A DNA stretch of 43,752 nt from CAVVYA01 sp963752345 (GTDB lineage Bacteria; Pseudomonadota; Alphaproteobacteria; SMXQ01), in contig CAVVYA010000001.1 of assembly GCA_963752345.1 (NCBI GenBank), positions 1 through 43,752 of the forward strand, read 5' to 3'. A program made the position numbers and the translations under genes. Shown here one piece after another: positions 25,484 to 34,013 of the stretch. Numbering within the stretch: the stretch's first letter is position 1; each line of letters begins with the position of its first letter. The notes beneath the pieces are model-generated. The model made no database searches, was not told where the DNA came from, and saw only the letters and a list, made by a program, of their open reading frames with translations.

Positions 25484-25741
25484 TTAGGATTTCCCGCCTG
25501 ATGCGGTCTTGTCCCGGGCCTTGGCATCGGTGTTGGCCGCTTCCGGCGCGGCGACGCCGCTTTGCTGGGTCACGCCCGGCGCGTCCGGCGTGTCCTTCTT
25601 GTCGCCCTCGTCGGCCATGCCCGCCTTGAAGTTCTTGATGCCCTTGGCGAAGTCGCCCATGACCTGGGGCAGCTTGCCGGCGCCGAACAGGATCAGCACC
25701 ACCACAAGCACCACGATGACGTGCCAGACGCTCAGGCCCAT
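25484..25741 (-). CDS. tatA: TatA-family translocase subunit, first copy
   Basis: 85-residue TatA. The helix MGLSVWHVIVVLVVVLILFG and the following GAGKLPQVMGDFAKGIKNF match the canonical subunit that assembles into the Tat pore. The tail is charged (DKKDTPDAP). First gene of a tatA–tatA–tatB–tatC run; the ATPase gene of the iron transporter ends 110 bases upstream. A tandem tatA pair is unusual and probably a recent duplication. Confidence 0.95.
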   Translation of the reverse strand: MGLSVWHVIVVLVVVLILFGAGKLPQVMGDFAKGIKNFKAGMADEGDKKDTPDAPGVTQQSGVAAPEAANTDAKARDKTASGGKS

Positions 25742-25851
25742 GTCTCAAACTCCTTGGCTCGAATGCCGTGAAATCATCGCAGAAGCCGCGCCCATCCGCA
25801 ACCCGCAACGGCTGGCGCGGCCAGGCAACGCGCTGACAAATCTGTGATTTC

Positions 25852-26988
25852 CTATGCCGTATGCCCAGGCTTGTGCGGCGGGCATTCGGGCGGGACGGCG
25901 GCCGCGCGCTGCAGGTCCGGGGCGGCCGGGAAGACGAAGGCCTGAGCGCGGTCGAGCGTGACGTGAACCCGGTCGCCGACCTTGGGCATGGTGCGGCCCG
26001 GGACGCGGCAGTGGAAATGCAGATGGCTGCCCTCGAAATCGCCGAGGCAGAGATGCAGGAAGCTGGCCCGCCGCAGCATGCGGACGGTCAGAATATGCGC
26101 CTCCGCGGCACCTTCGGGCGCCGGCGTGCCGCCAGCCGGCGTGATGCGCAGAGCTTCCGGGCGCATCAGCACCTCGACCCGCGTGCCGTCGCGCAGGCGC
26201 GGCACGGCGACCGGCCCGAACGGCGTCGCGACCGATTTGTCCTTCACCGAGCCTTCCAGGCTGTTGGTCGAACTGAAGAACTTGGTGACGAAGGCATTGG
26301 CCGGCTTGTTGTAGAGCTCGATCGGATCGCCCGTTTGCTCGACCCGGCCCAGGCACAGGACGGCGATCTGGTCGGCCATATACATGGCCTCCTCGGGATC
26401 GTGGGTCACGATCAAGGTCGTCGTGCCGCTGTCCTTGACGATATGCAGCGTTTCGTCGCGCACCTGGCTGCGCAGGCGCGAATCGAGTCCGGAGAACGGT
26501 TCGTCGAGCAGCAGCAGGCGCGGCCGCGGCGCGAGCGCGCGCGCCAGGGCGACGCGTTGCTGCTGGCCGCCCGACAAGGTGTGCGGGAAGGCGTCCTTGA
26601 AGGCGCTCATGCCGACCTGATCGAGCACCTCGCGGGCGCGGTCGAGGCGTGCCGCGTTGTTGCCGCTGCGCAGTCCGAACAGCACGTTGTTGAGCACCGA
26701 GAGGTGGGGAAACAGGGCGAAGTCCTGGAATACCATGCCGACGCTGCGGTCCTCGGGCGGCACATGGAAGGCCGGAGCCGCGACGACCTGCCCGTTAAGC
26801 AGGATGCGACCGCTCTGCAGTTCCTCAAGCCCGGCGGCGAGCCGCAGCGCCGTGGTCTTGCCGCAGCCGCTCGGACCGAGCAGGCACAGGATCTCGCCCG
26901 GCCCGGCGGTCAGGCTGACATTGTCGAGCACGCGCACGCCATCATAGGCGTGACTCACGCGCTCCAGCACCAACACATCATTGGACAC
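25852..26988 (-). CDS. fbpC: Iron(III) ABC transporter ATP-binding protein, FbpC type
   Basis: ATPase of 378 residues driving iron(III) import. Walker A GPSGCGKTT, Q-loop FQDFALFP, signature LSGGQQQR, Walker B LLLLDEP and H-loop VTHD are all present. The C-terminal third is a TOBE-like regulatory domain (VEVLMRPEALRI, then SHLHFHCRVPGRTM), as in FbpC/FutC proteins. The start is GTG 26988, 23 bases after the permease stop. It forms a transporter with the fused permease and periplasmic binding protein that precede it. Confidence 0.93.
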   Translation of the reverse strand: MSNDVLVLERVSHAYDGVRVLDNVSLTAGPGEILCLLGPSGCGKTTALRLAAGLEELQSGRILLNGQVVAAPAFHVPPEDRSVGMVFQDFALFPHLSVLNNVLFGLRSGNNAARLDRAREVLDQVGMSAFKDAFPHTLSGGQQQRVALARALAPRPRLLLLDEPFSGLDSRLRSQVRDETLHIVKDSGTTTLIVTHDPEEAMYMADQIAVLCLGRVEQTGDPIELYNKPANAFVTKFFSSTNSLEGSVKDKSVATPFGPVAVPRLRDGTRVEVLMRPEALRITPAGGTPAPEGAAEAHILTVRMLRRASFLHLCLGDFEGSHLHFHCRVPGRTMPKVGDRVHVTLDRAQAFVFPAAPDLQRAAAVPPECPPHKPGHTA

Positions 26989-27011
26989 GACGATTCCTAA
27001 CCCCTGCTGCT

Positions 27012-28742
27012 CTACTCGTCGCCCGCCCCGGCTGAATAATCCTCTCGCACCGGCGTTTCGCGCGTGCCGGGACGTGAGCGGGCGATTGCCAGCGACAACA
27101 AGATCACCGGAATAATGCCGACCAGCACGATGGCGAGCGAGGGGCTCGCGGCGTCGGCAAGGCGTTCATCCGAGGCCAATTGATAAGCGCGGATCGCCAG
27201 TGTGTCAAAATTGAACGGCCGCAGCAGCAGCGTCGCCGGCAATTCCTTCATGACGTCGACGAACACCAGGATGGCGGCGGTCAGCAGGCTGCCCCCGGTG
27301 ATCGGCAGGTGGACCCGGAGCAGCGTCGCGAGCGGCCGCGTGCCGAGCGTGCGTGCGGCATCGTCCATATGGCGCGTCACCTTTCCGAGACTCGCTTCCA
27401 CGGTGTTCAGCGAAATCGCCAGGAAGCGCACCAGATAGGCGAAGATGACGGCGACGATGGTGCCGCTGAGCAGCAGGCCGGTCGAGATGCCGAAGCGTGC
27501 CGTCATCCACTCGTCGAGCCAGTTGTCGAGGGCGGCGAACGGGATCAGCACGCCCACGGCGATAACCGCGCCGGGCACCGCGTAGCCCATGCTGGCGATG
27601 CGCACCGCGGTCGACATGGCGCGGTTCGGCCGCATGCGCAGCCCGTAGGCCATGGCCGTGGCGACGATCACCGCGACCAGCGCGGCGACGGCGGCGAGCA
27701 GGAAACTGTTGATGGCATAGGACAGGTAGCGCGCATCGACGATCTGCGCGGCGGTATCGACCGACCAGCCGAGCAGCACCACCGCCGGCACCAGGAAGCC
27801 GAACAGAATCGGCAGGAAAGTCGCGAGGAACGCCAGCACGGCGGAAAGTCCGCGCAACCGGAAGCGCGGCAGTTCGCGGTAGCGGCTGGTGGTGTGATGC
27901 ACCCGGCCGCGGCCGCGCGAGATGCGTTCGAGGGCGACCAGCGCGAAGACGAACAGGGTGAGGATCGCCGCGAGTTGAGCCGCCGCCGCCGGCTCGCCCA
28001 TACCGAGCCAGGTGCGGTAGATCCCGGCGGTAAAGGTGCTGACCCCGAAGAACTGAACCGTGCCGAAGTCATTCAGCGTTTCCATCAGCACCAGCGCCAC
28101 GCCGGTGACGATCGCCGGACGGGCGAGCGGCAGGGCGACGGAGAAGAAGCAGCGCCACGGCCCGCTGCCGAGCGTGCGGCTGACCTCGAGCACGCAGACC
28201 GACTGCTCCAGAAACGCAGCGCGCGCCAGCATGTAGACGTAGGGGTAAAGCACCAGTGTCATCATGACGATGGCGCCGGGCAGGCTGCGGATCTGGGGAA
28301 ACCAGTATTGGCCGTAGGACCAGCCGAAGCTGTCGCGCAGCAGACTTTGCACCGGGCCGGCGGCATCGAGCAGACCGGTGTAGGTGTAGGCGATGACGTA
28401 GGCCGGGATCGCCAGCGGCAGCAGCAGCGCCCATTCGAACAACCGGCGCCCCGGAAAGCGGCACAGGGTGACGAGCCAGGCGGTACCGACGCCGATCACC
28501 AGGGTGCCGATGCCGACGCCGGCGGCGAGCGCCAAGGAATTGCCGATGTAGCGTGACAGCACGGTCGAAGCGAGATGTTGCCAGATTTCCTTCGTCGGCA
28601 CGAAGACGTAAGACAGCACGACGAGGATCGGCAGTGCGATCAACGCGGCGGCGACGAACGAAAACGCCGTCCATCCGTCGAAGCGGCGGACACTGCGCAA
28701 CGCCGAAATGCGGCGTGGCAAGATCAGAGTCGGGACGCTCAT
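27012..28742 (-). CDS. fbpB: Iron(III) ABC transporter permease, fused two-domain FbpB type
   Basis: Permease of 576 residues made of two homologous halves, each with about six helices. EAA-type coupling loops are visible in the first half (EVSRTLGSGPWRCFFSVALP) and second half (DDAARTLGTRPLATLLRVHLP). This internal duplication is the FbpB/SfuB pattern, so one polypeptide replaces a permease dimer. ATG 28742 begins MSVPTLILPRRISAL. The gene lies after a terminator-like hairpin that separates it from the binding-protein gene. Confidence 0.93.
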   Translation of the reverse strand: MSVPTLILPRRISALRSVRRFDGWTAFSFVAAALIALPILVVLSYVFVPTKEIWQHLASTVLSRYIGNSLALAAGVGIGTLVIGVGTAWLVTLCRFPGRRLFEWALLLPLAIPAYVIAYTYTGLLDAAGPVQSLLRDSFGWSYGQYWFPQIRSLPGAIVMMTLVLYPYVYMLARAAFLEQSVCVLEVSRTLGSGPWRCFFSVALPLARPAIVTGVALVLMETLNDFGTVQFFGVSTFTAGIYRTWLGMGEPAAAAQLAAILTLFVFALVALERISRGRGRVHHTTSRYRELPRFRLRGLSAVLAFLATFLPILFGFLVPAVVLLGWSVDTAAQIVDARYLSYAINSFLLAAVAALVAVIVATAMAYGLRMRPNRAMSTAVRIASMGYAVPGAVIAVGVLIPFAALDNWLDEWMTARFGISTGLLLSGTIVAVIFAYLVRFLAISLNTVEASLGKVTRHMDDAARTLGTRPLATLLRVHLPITGGSLLTAAILVFVDVMKELPATLLLRPFNFDTLAIRAYQLASDERLADAASPSLAIVLVGIIPVILLSLAIARSRPGTRETPVREDYSAGAGDE

Positions 28743-28831
28743 ATCCTGTCGTTCACCCAATGCCGAGCAAAACACGCGAGAGCACCGGCGCCCCCGCGGC
28801 AAAAAACGAGGGCGCACCGCGCCCTTTCCAG

Positions 28832-28866
28832 CAAAAATAGAGGGGGACGCCGCGCGTCCCCCTCTC
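28832..28866 (-). terminator. Intercistronic intrinsic terminator between fbpA and fbpB
   Basis: Read on the minus strand: stem AGAGGGGGACG, five-base loop, CGTCCCCCTCT, then a T-rich run (TATTTTTG). It lies about 100 bases after the binding-protein stop. Partial read-through would give more binding protein than membrane components. Confidence 0.75.
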
Positions 28867-28962
28867 GGTGAGCAACTTAGCCAAGTGCGGTGGAAGACCG
28901 GTCCGTTGGAGAGAGAGCCACGGAAAGGACGACACCTAAGCTGCCCCCCATTCGCATATGGC

Positions 28963-29994
28963 TCACTTCCAATTGGCGCGGTCCATCAACCGCACGGCTT
29001 CGGCGTTGGTTTTGGCGAGCACGCCGACGTTCAGCGGATCGCGCTTGAAGTCGAGGCCCCAGGCCGCGACCGCCGGCGAGATGGCGACGCCCTGCACGAC
29101 CGGATATTCGAAGTTGGCACCGGCGAACACCTCCTGCGCTTGCGGCGAGGCGAGGAATTCAAGGAACTTGATCGCATTGTCCTTGTTCGGCGCGTAACGG
29201 GTGACACCGCCCCCGCTGACGTTCACGTGGGTGCCGCGATCCTTCTGGTTCGGGAAGAACACGCCGAGCTTTTCGAAGCCCTTGGGATTCGCCTTGATCA
29301 TATGGCCGAGGTAATAGGTGTTCGAAATGGCGATATCGCCTTCGCCCGCCATCATTGCGGTGATCTGGTCGCGGTCGCCGCCCTGGGGCGGGCGCGCCAT
29401 GTTGGCGACGATGGCCTTGGCCCACTCTTCGGTCTTCTGCACGCCGTGCACATGGATGAGGGAGGCGACGAGCGACTGGTTGTAGGCATTGCTCGAGGAG
29501 CGGATCAGAATCTTGCCCTTCCACTTCGGATCGGCGAGATCCTCGTAGGTCGAGAGCTGCGACGGGTTTACCCGGTCCTTGTGGTACATGATGACGCGGG
29601 CGCGCTGGGTGAAGCCGAACCAGTTGCCGTCCGGCTCGCGCAGGCTCTCGGGGATGGCTTTCTCGAGCACCGGGGACTTGATCGCCTGCAGCAGGCCCGC
29701 CGCCTCGGCGCGGCCGATGACGCCGGCATCCTCGGTCAGGAACACGTCGGCCGGGCTATTGCGCCCTTCGCGCTGCAACCGCTGGATGAGATCGCTACCA
29801 CCCGCCTGGATGACATTGACCTTGATGCCGGTCGCTTTGGTGAAATCCTTGTAGAGTTCCTCGTCGGTCTGATAGTGGCGCGAGGAATAGAGATTGACCT
29901 CGGCCGCCTGCAGCGGTGCCTGGGCCGTGGTGCTCAGCAGCGCAGCCGCGCCAAGCGACGCAGCGGCGAGGGACTTCCAGAAGCGGATCATCAT
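28963..29994 (-). CDS. fbpA: Iron(III) ABC transporter periplasmic binding protein, FbpA/FutA family
   Basis: Binding protein of 343 residues with a signal peptide (SLAAASLGAAALLSTTAQA) cleaved near AAEVNLYSSRH. Mature features match the FbpA/FutA ferric-binding group: LYSSRHYQTDEELYKDFTK at the start, DVFLTEDAGVIGRAEAAGLL, and SNTYYLGHM, whose adjacent Tyr residues (near 226) bind Fe(III). The double ATG at 29994 follows a strong AAGGAG. A Fur-like site lies 44 bases upstream and an FNR/FixK-like site about 200 bases upstream. It feeds the fused permease and ATPase downstream. Confidence 0.93.
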   Translation of the reverse strand: MMIRFWKSLAAASLGAAALLSTTAQAPLQAAEVNLYSSRHYQTDEELYKDFTKATGIKVNVIQAGGSDLIQRLQREGRNSPADVFLTEDAGVIGRAEAAGLLQAIKSPVLEKAIPESLREPDGNWFGFTQRARVIMYHKDRVNPSQLSTYEDLADPKWKGKILIRSSSNAYNQSLVASLIHVHGVQKTEEWAKAIVANMARPPQGGDRDQITAMMAGEGDIAISNTYYLGHMIKANPKGFEKLGVFFPNQKDRGTHVNVSGGGVTRYAPNKDNAIKFLEFLASPQAQEVFAGANFEYPVVQGVAISPAVAAWGLDFKRDPLNVGVLAKTNAEAVRLMDRANWK

Positions 29995-30037
29995 GTTCTC
30001 CTTGGGGCGGCGTTTCTTACCGAGACTGTGCCAGAAA

Positions 30038-30052
30038 TGCGAATGCATCGCA
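30038..30052. promoter_or_regulatory. Fur-like operator before fbpA
   Basis: TGCGAATGCATCGCA is an inverted repeat (TGCGA and TCGCA arms). It differs at two positions from TGCGAAT-N-ATTCGCA, a form I recall for alphaproteobacterial Fur sites. It lies 44 bases before the fbpA start, where binding would block transcription. Confidence 0.5.
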
Positions 30053-30195
30053 ATTCCAGTTCCCATTCTCTAGCCGCCCTCTAGGACAAGCAAAACAACT
30101 TTATTGATCGAGGAGATAGATAGAAATTCTATGGCCCGGGGCGGGGCTGCGACGGTATTCCGCGCCCAAGCTGAGCCCATGCAGCCTATCCGGCC

Positions 30196-30209
30196 TTGAT
30201 CTGGGTCAA
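30196..30209. promoter_or_regulatory. FNR/FixK-type site upstream of the iron transporter
   Basis: TTGATCTGGGTCAA matches the FNR/FixK pattern TTGAT-N4-GTCAA exactly. It lies just beyond the scpB stop, about 200 bases upstream of fbpA, the only gene it could drive in the leftward direction. It suggests oxygen-linked control in addition to iron. Confidence 0.55.
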
Positions 30210-30234
30210 GGGGGCCTTCACGCGGCCATCCGGT

Positions 30235-31288
30235 TCAGGACCTAGGACCGGCGGGTCCCCTCCTCGTTGTCTTTGCCTTCGTCTTCGTCGTCATCCGTCT
30301 GTCGTCGTCATCTTCTTCGTCGTCATCTTCGTCCTCGTCTTCGTCGTCGTCTAGATCGCTCCTCCTCCTCGTCGTCATCCGCATCGCCTTCATCCTCCGC
30401 ATCGGCTTCGTCGTCATCGGCGTCCGCGTCCGCGTCCTCGTCGTCCGCCGAAGACTCTTCATCACCATCATCATCGCCATCGTCGGTGGCAGAGGCAACC
30501 GGGTCCTCGCCTTCGGCCATGGCAGCGTCGGTTTCGCCGTCGATGCTGGCCAGGAAGGCGGCGTCCTCGGCGAGCTTCTCCTGTTCCTCGGGCGACAGCG
30601 GCTCTTCCTCCACCGGCATGGCGGCGTCGGTGATCTGGATCGCGGGCCGCTTGTCGAGCAGGCCGGCGGCCTTCAACTCGTCCATGCCCGGCAGGCTATC
30701 GATGCTCTCGATGCCGAAGTCGGTGAGGAACTTGTCGGTGCTGCCCCACGTCACCGGCTTGCCCGGCGTCTGGCGCCGCCCGCGCGGCGTGATCCAGCCC
30801 TGCTCGAACAGCATGTCGATGGTGCCTTTGGAGAGGCCGACGCCGCGAATCTCTTCCATTTCGGCGCGCGTGACGGGCTGGTGATAGGCGACGATGGCGA
30901 GCGTCTCGATCGCGGCGCGCGACAGCTTGCGCTGCGGATTGGCATAGACGCGCATCGCCGGCGCGAGATCCTCGGCGCTGCGGAACAGCCATCGGCCACC
31001 CGCCTGCACCAGATTGACGCCCCGGTTGGCATAGGATTCAACAAGCGCGGCGAGCAGTGCCGGCACGTCGGCGCCTTCCGGCAGACGGGTCGCGATGGTG
31101 GCTTCGTCCATCGGCTCGGCTGAGGCGAACAGCACGGCCTCGAGAAGACGCAGGATTTGCGGATCGAGTTCGCCGCCCTGCGCTGCGCCGTTGGCTTGCG
31201 CCTCGCTGTCGTCGGATTGCAAGGCTTGAGCCTCGCTGTCGTCGGTTTGCGATTCGGTTGCGGCGGCGTCTTGATCGGTATCGGTCAT
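30235..31288 (-). CDS. scpB: Segregation and condensation protein B with long acidic tail; probable frame break
   Basis: ScpB, a kleisin-associated winged-helix protein that works with ScpA and SMC in chromosome segregation. The domain spans roughly residues 40–205 (ILRLLEAVLFASAEPMDE, then ETLAIVAYHQPVTRAEMEEI, GLLDKRP). After it comes a low-complexity Asp/Glu/Ala tail of more than 80 residues. The open frame ends at 30323 with an Arg-rich stretch; deleting one base at the CTAG near 30350 keeps the acidic pattern going (DDDEDEDEDDDEEDDDD) to 30235. That longer reading is more consistent. ATG 31288 overlaps the scpA stop by four bases. Confidence 0.88.
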
Positions 31289-32214
31289 TCTTGTGGTCTC
31301 TCAGGTGCGTTTCGCACGAAGATTTGCGCGTAGGGGCCGGATTGCCGCAGCATGAGCTTGCCTTCGCGCACCAGTTCGAGGGTGGCGACAAAGGTCGAGG
31401 CGATCGCCGAGCGCATGACCAGGCTGTCTTTCAACCCAGGCGGCAGGAAGGTGGCCAGGGACAGCCAATCGGGCATGCGGCCGAGCTGCTCGCGCAGCCG
31501 TTCCAGCGCATTTTCGACGGAATAGAGTTCCGGCGCGGAAATCTGCAACGCCTGGTGTCCCTCGATGCGGACCTTGATCGAGCCATAGGCGGCGAGCAGA
31601 TCATAGAGTTTGGTTTCGAAGGTGGCGTGGGTGATGACCTCGGTGCGCTCGGGCGCGCCGCGCGCGAACACGTCGCGGCCGAGCAGCGAACGCGCCATCA
31701 GACGCGCACCGGCTTCCTGCATGGCCTCGAGGCGGCGCAACTGGAACGCCAGGGCGGCAGCCATTTCCTGGCCGGTCGGCTGTTCGTCATCGCTCTGCGG
31801 CTCGGGCAGCAGCAGGCGCGACTTGAGGTAGGCAAGCCAGGCCGCCATGACGAGATAGTCAGCCGCCAGTTCGAGCCGCACGCTCCGCGCCCGCGCCACG
31901 AACGCGAGATACTGGTCGGCCAGTTGCAGGATGGAGATCTTGGTGAGATCGACCTTCTGGTCGCGCGCCAGGGTCAAAAGGACATCGATCGGCCCTTCGA
32001 AACCGTCGAGGTCGACCAGCAACTGGCTCTCGGTGACCAGGGGCGCCGGGCCGTTGTCGTCGCCGTCCGGCGCGCCGCCCGCCGTGAAGGCCGGCGCTGC
32101 GTCGTTCTCGGGGGGCTCGGTGCTTTGGCCGTTCACGCTGGCATCCTCGATGGTGGCCCCTGCCACGGCTACGGGATTTGAATGGGTCGGCTGTTCGCCG
32201 GAATCGTCGGTCAT
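31285..32214 (-). CDS. scpA: Segregation and condensation protein A
   Basis: ScpA kleisin, 309 residues, bridging SMC heads with ScpB. The N-terminal 60 residues are low complexity; the domain starts at LVDLDGFEGPIDVLLTLARDQKVDL, shown in parts as GFEGPIDVLL and KVDLTKISILQLADQYL. The middle is variable and the C-terminal winged helix (ASTFVATLELVREGKLML) binds the SMC head. It overlaps scpB by ATGA and follows the M50 protease gene. Confidence 0.95.
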   Translation of the reverse strand: MTDDSGEQPTHSNPVAVAGATIEDASVNGQSTEPPENDAAPAFTAGGAPDGDDNGPAPLVTESQLLVDLDGFEGPIDVLLTLARDQKVDLTKISILQLADQYLAFVARARSVRLELAADYLVMAAWLAYLKSRLLLPEPQSDDEQPTGQEMAAALAFQLRRLEAMQEAGARLMARSLLGRDVFARGAPERTEVITHATFETKLYDLLAAYGSIKVRIEGHQALQISAPELYSVENALERLREQLGRMPDWLSLATFLPPGLKDSLVMRSAIASTFVATLELVREGKLMLRQSGPYAQIFVRNAPERPQE

Positions 32215-32235
32215 TCGCAGATACGCATACGCAGC

Positions 32236-32925
32236 TCAGAGCAGGCCGGTCAGTTTGAGGATCAGGCCGATGAGATAGTCCACCGGGACGCCGACCAGCC
32301 AGGAAAAAATATTCAGATTGATCCCGAGTTGGCCGCCGATCAGCGGCAGAATGAACAGAGCGCCCAGGATAATGAACATGCCCCAGCGTTCAAGCTGCGC
32401 GAGCGGATAGGCGAGCGCGTCGGGCAGCAGCCCGACAGCCACCCTGCCGCCATCGAGCGGCGGTATCGGAAGCATGTTAAAGACGGCCAGCACAACGTTG
32501 ATTTGAATGGAATTACTCAAATTCTCCAGCGCCCATTTTCCGGCTGCCTCCGGCAACAGAGGCACGGCATGGACGAGCAGCGCCGAAGCGAAGGCGAGCG
32601 CCAGATTGATGCCCGGCCCGGCCGCCGCGACCCACACCATGTCTTGCCGCGGATTGCGCAGGCGCCCGAAATTGACCGGCACCGGCTTGGCGTAGCCGAA
32701 CAGAAAAGGCGAGCGCACCAGCAGCAGGAGCCCGGGCAGCAGGATCGTGCCGAACGGGTCGATATGCTTGAACGGATTGAACGTCACGCGGCCGGCGCGC
32801 AACGCCGTGTCGTCGCCGAAGCGCAACGCGACAAAGCCGTGCGACGCTTCGTGGAAGGTGATGGCGATCAGCACCGGCAGCAGCCAGACCGAGATGCCGT
32901 GAAGGATCGTGTTGATATCCATCAT
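32236..32925 (-). CDS. Site-2 protease-like M50 family metalloprotease
   Basis: Membrane metalloprotease of 229 residues with about five hydrophobic segments. The zinc motif HEASH (in ITFHEASHGF, near residue 27) and the third ligand region NMLPIPPLDGGR (near 155) are both present, so it should be active. Family members cut membrane-spanning substrates such as anti-sigma factors. The ATG overlaps the nagZ stop, so it is translated with nagZ, and scpA follows. No PDZ domain is present; this is the short rhizobial/rhodospirillal type. Confidence 0.92.
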   Translation of the reverse strand: MMDINTILHGISVWLLPVLIAITFHEASHGFVALRFGDDTALRAGRVTFNPFKHIDPFGTILLPGLLLLVRSPFLFGYAKPVPVNFGRLRNPRQDMVWVAAAGPGINLALAFASALLVHAVPLLPEAAGKWALENLSNSIQINVVLAVFNMLPIPPLDGGRVAVGLLPDALAYPLAQLERWGMFIILGALFILPLIGGQLGINLNIFSWLVGVPVDYLIGLILKLTGLL

Positions 32926-34013
32926 GAACGGGCGGCGACGGTCGTGGCGGAGAGCAGACTCTCGAGCCGGCGGCGCAGCGCGTCCTGATCCGCCGCGGGA
33001 TGCCGCGGCAAATCGGCGGATGCCTTGGCGAGGCGCCGGTTGGTGGCGTCGGACAGGGCTGGGCACACGGCGGCGATCTCGCGCATTTCGTCCATCTTGC
33101 CGTTGCAATGGAGCACGAGGTCGCAGCCGGCGGCGAGCGACGCCTCGGTCCGCTCGCGCAGGCCGCCGCTCAGCGCCTTCATGGAGAGATCGTCGGAGAT
33201 CAGCGGGCCGTCGAAGCCGATCTCGCCGCGGATGATGGTTTCGATCACGGTCGGCGAAATGGTGGCCGGCCGGTTGGCGTCGAGCGCCTTGTAGACCACA
33301 TGAGCGGTCATCGCCCAGCAGTGCGCGCCGCCGTTCAGACCTCGGCTCACCGCGCGGAACGGCGCGAAATCCCAGGCGCGCAGTTCGGCCAGCGTGGCGT
33401 CGACCACCGGCAGTTCGAGATGACTGTCGCTTCGCGCGCGGCCGTGGCCGGGGACATGCTTGATGATCGGCATGACGCCGCCGTGGCGCAGCGCCCGGCA
33501 CACCGCCGCGCCGAGCCGCGCCACGACGCCGGGATCGTCGCCGAAGGCGCGGTCGCCGATGATGTCGTGCGCGCCGCGCACCGGCACATCGAGCACCGGC
33601 AGGCAATCGACGTTGATGCCGAGTTCCATCAGTTCGGCGGCGATCAGCCGCGTGTTGACCTCGACGGCCTCTTCCCCTGCCCGCTGGTCAGCGGCGAATA
33701 GCGCGCCGAAGCGCCGCGCCGGCGGGATGGCGCGCCAGTGGGGCGGACCCAGGCGTTGCACACGGCCGCCTTCCTGATCGATCAACACCGGCGCATCGGG
33801 ATTTCCGACCGTGGCGCGCAGATCGGCGACCAGCGCGCGGACCTGCGCCGGGGTCTCGATATTACGGGCGAACAGAATGAAGCCGAGCGGGCGCACCGTG
33901 GCGAAGAACGCGCGCTCCTCGTCCGACAATTGCGCGCCGGCGCAGCCGAAGATGGCGGCGCGCGGCCTCGTGCCAGCGCCCTTCCCGTTACGGTGACCAC
34001 TACTGTCTGACAA
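32922..34013 (-). CDS. nagZ: Beta-N-acetylhexosaminidase NagZ
   Basis: NagZ, 363 residues, glycoside hydrolase family 3, which removes N-acetylglucosamine from recycled peptidoglycan fragments in the cytoplasm. The substrate-binding stretch IDQEGGRVQRL, the catalytic His loop KHVPGHGRARSDSH (near 186) and the nucleophile Asp in ISDDLSM (near 276) are all visible. The start is TTG 34013, overlapping the 3' end of the SPOR gene by 14 bases; no ATG sits closer to the fold. Confidence 0.95.
   Translation of the reverse strand: MSDSSGHRNGKGAGTRPRAAIFGCAGAQLSDEERAFFATVRPLGFILFARNIETPAQVRALVADLRATVGNPDAPVLIDQEGGRVQRLGPPHWRAIPPARRFGALFAADQRAGEEAVEVNTRLIAAELMELGINVDCLPVLDVPVRGAHDIIGDRAFGDDPGVVARLGAAVCRALRHGGVMPIIKHVPGHGRARSDSHLELPVVDATLAELRAWDFAPFRAVSRGLNGGAHCWAMTAHVVYKALDANRPATISPTVIETIIRGEIGFDGPLISDDLSMKALSGGLRERTEASLAAGCDLVLHCNGKMDEMREIAAVCPALSDATNRRLAKASADLPRHPAADQDALRRRLESLLSATTVAARS

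Noticed and set aside
27180..28556. A 458-codon open frame opposite the iron permease
   Set aside because: Low-complexity Arg/Gln/His product, no start signal, and the permease is complete on the other strand.
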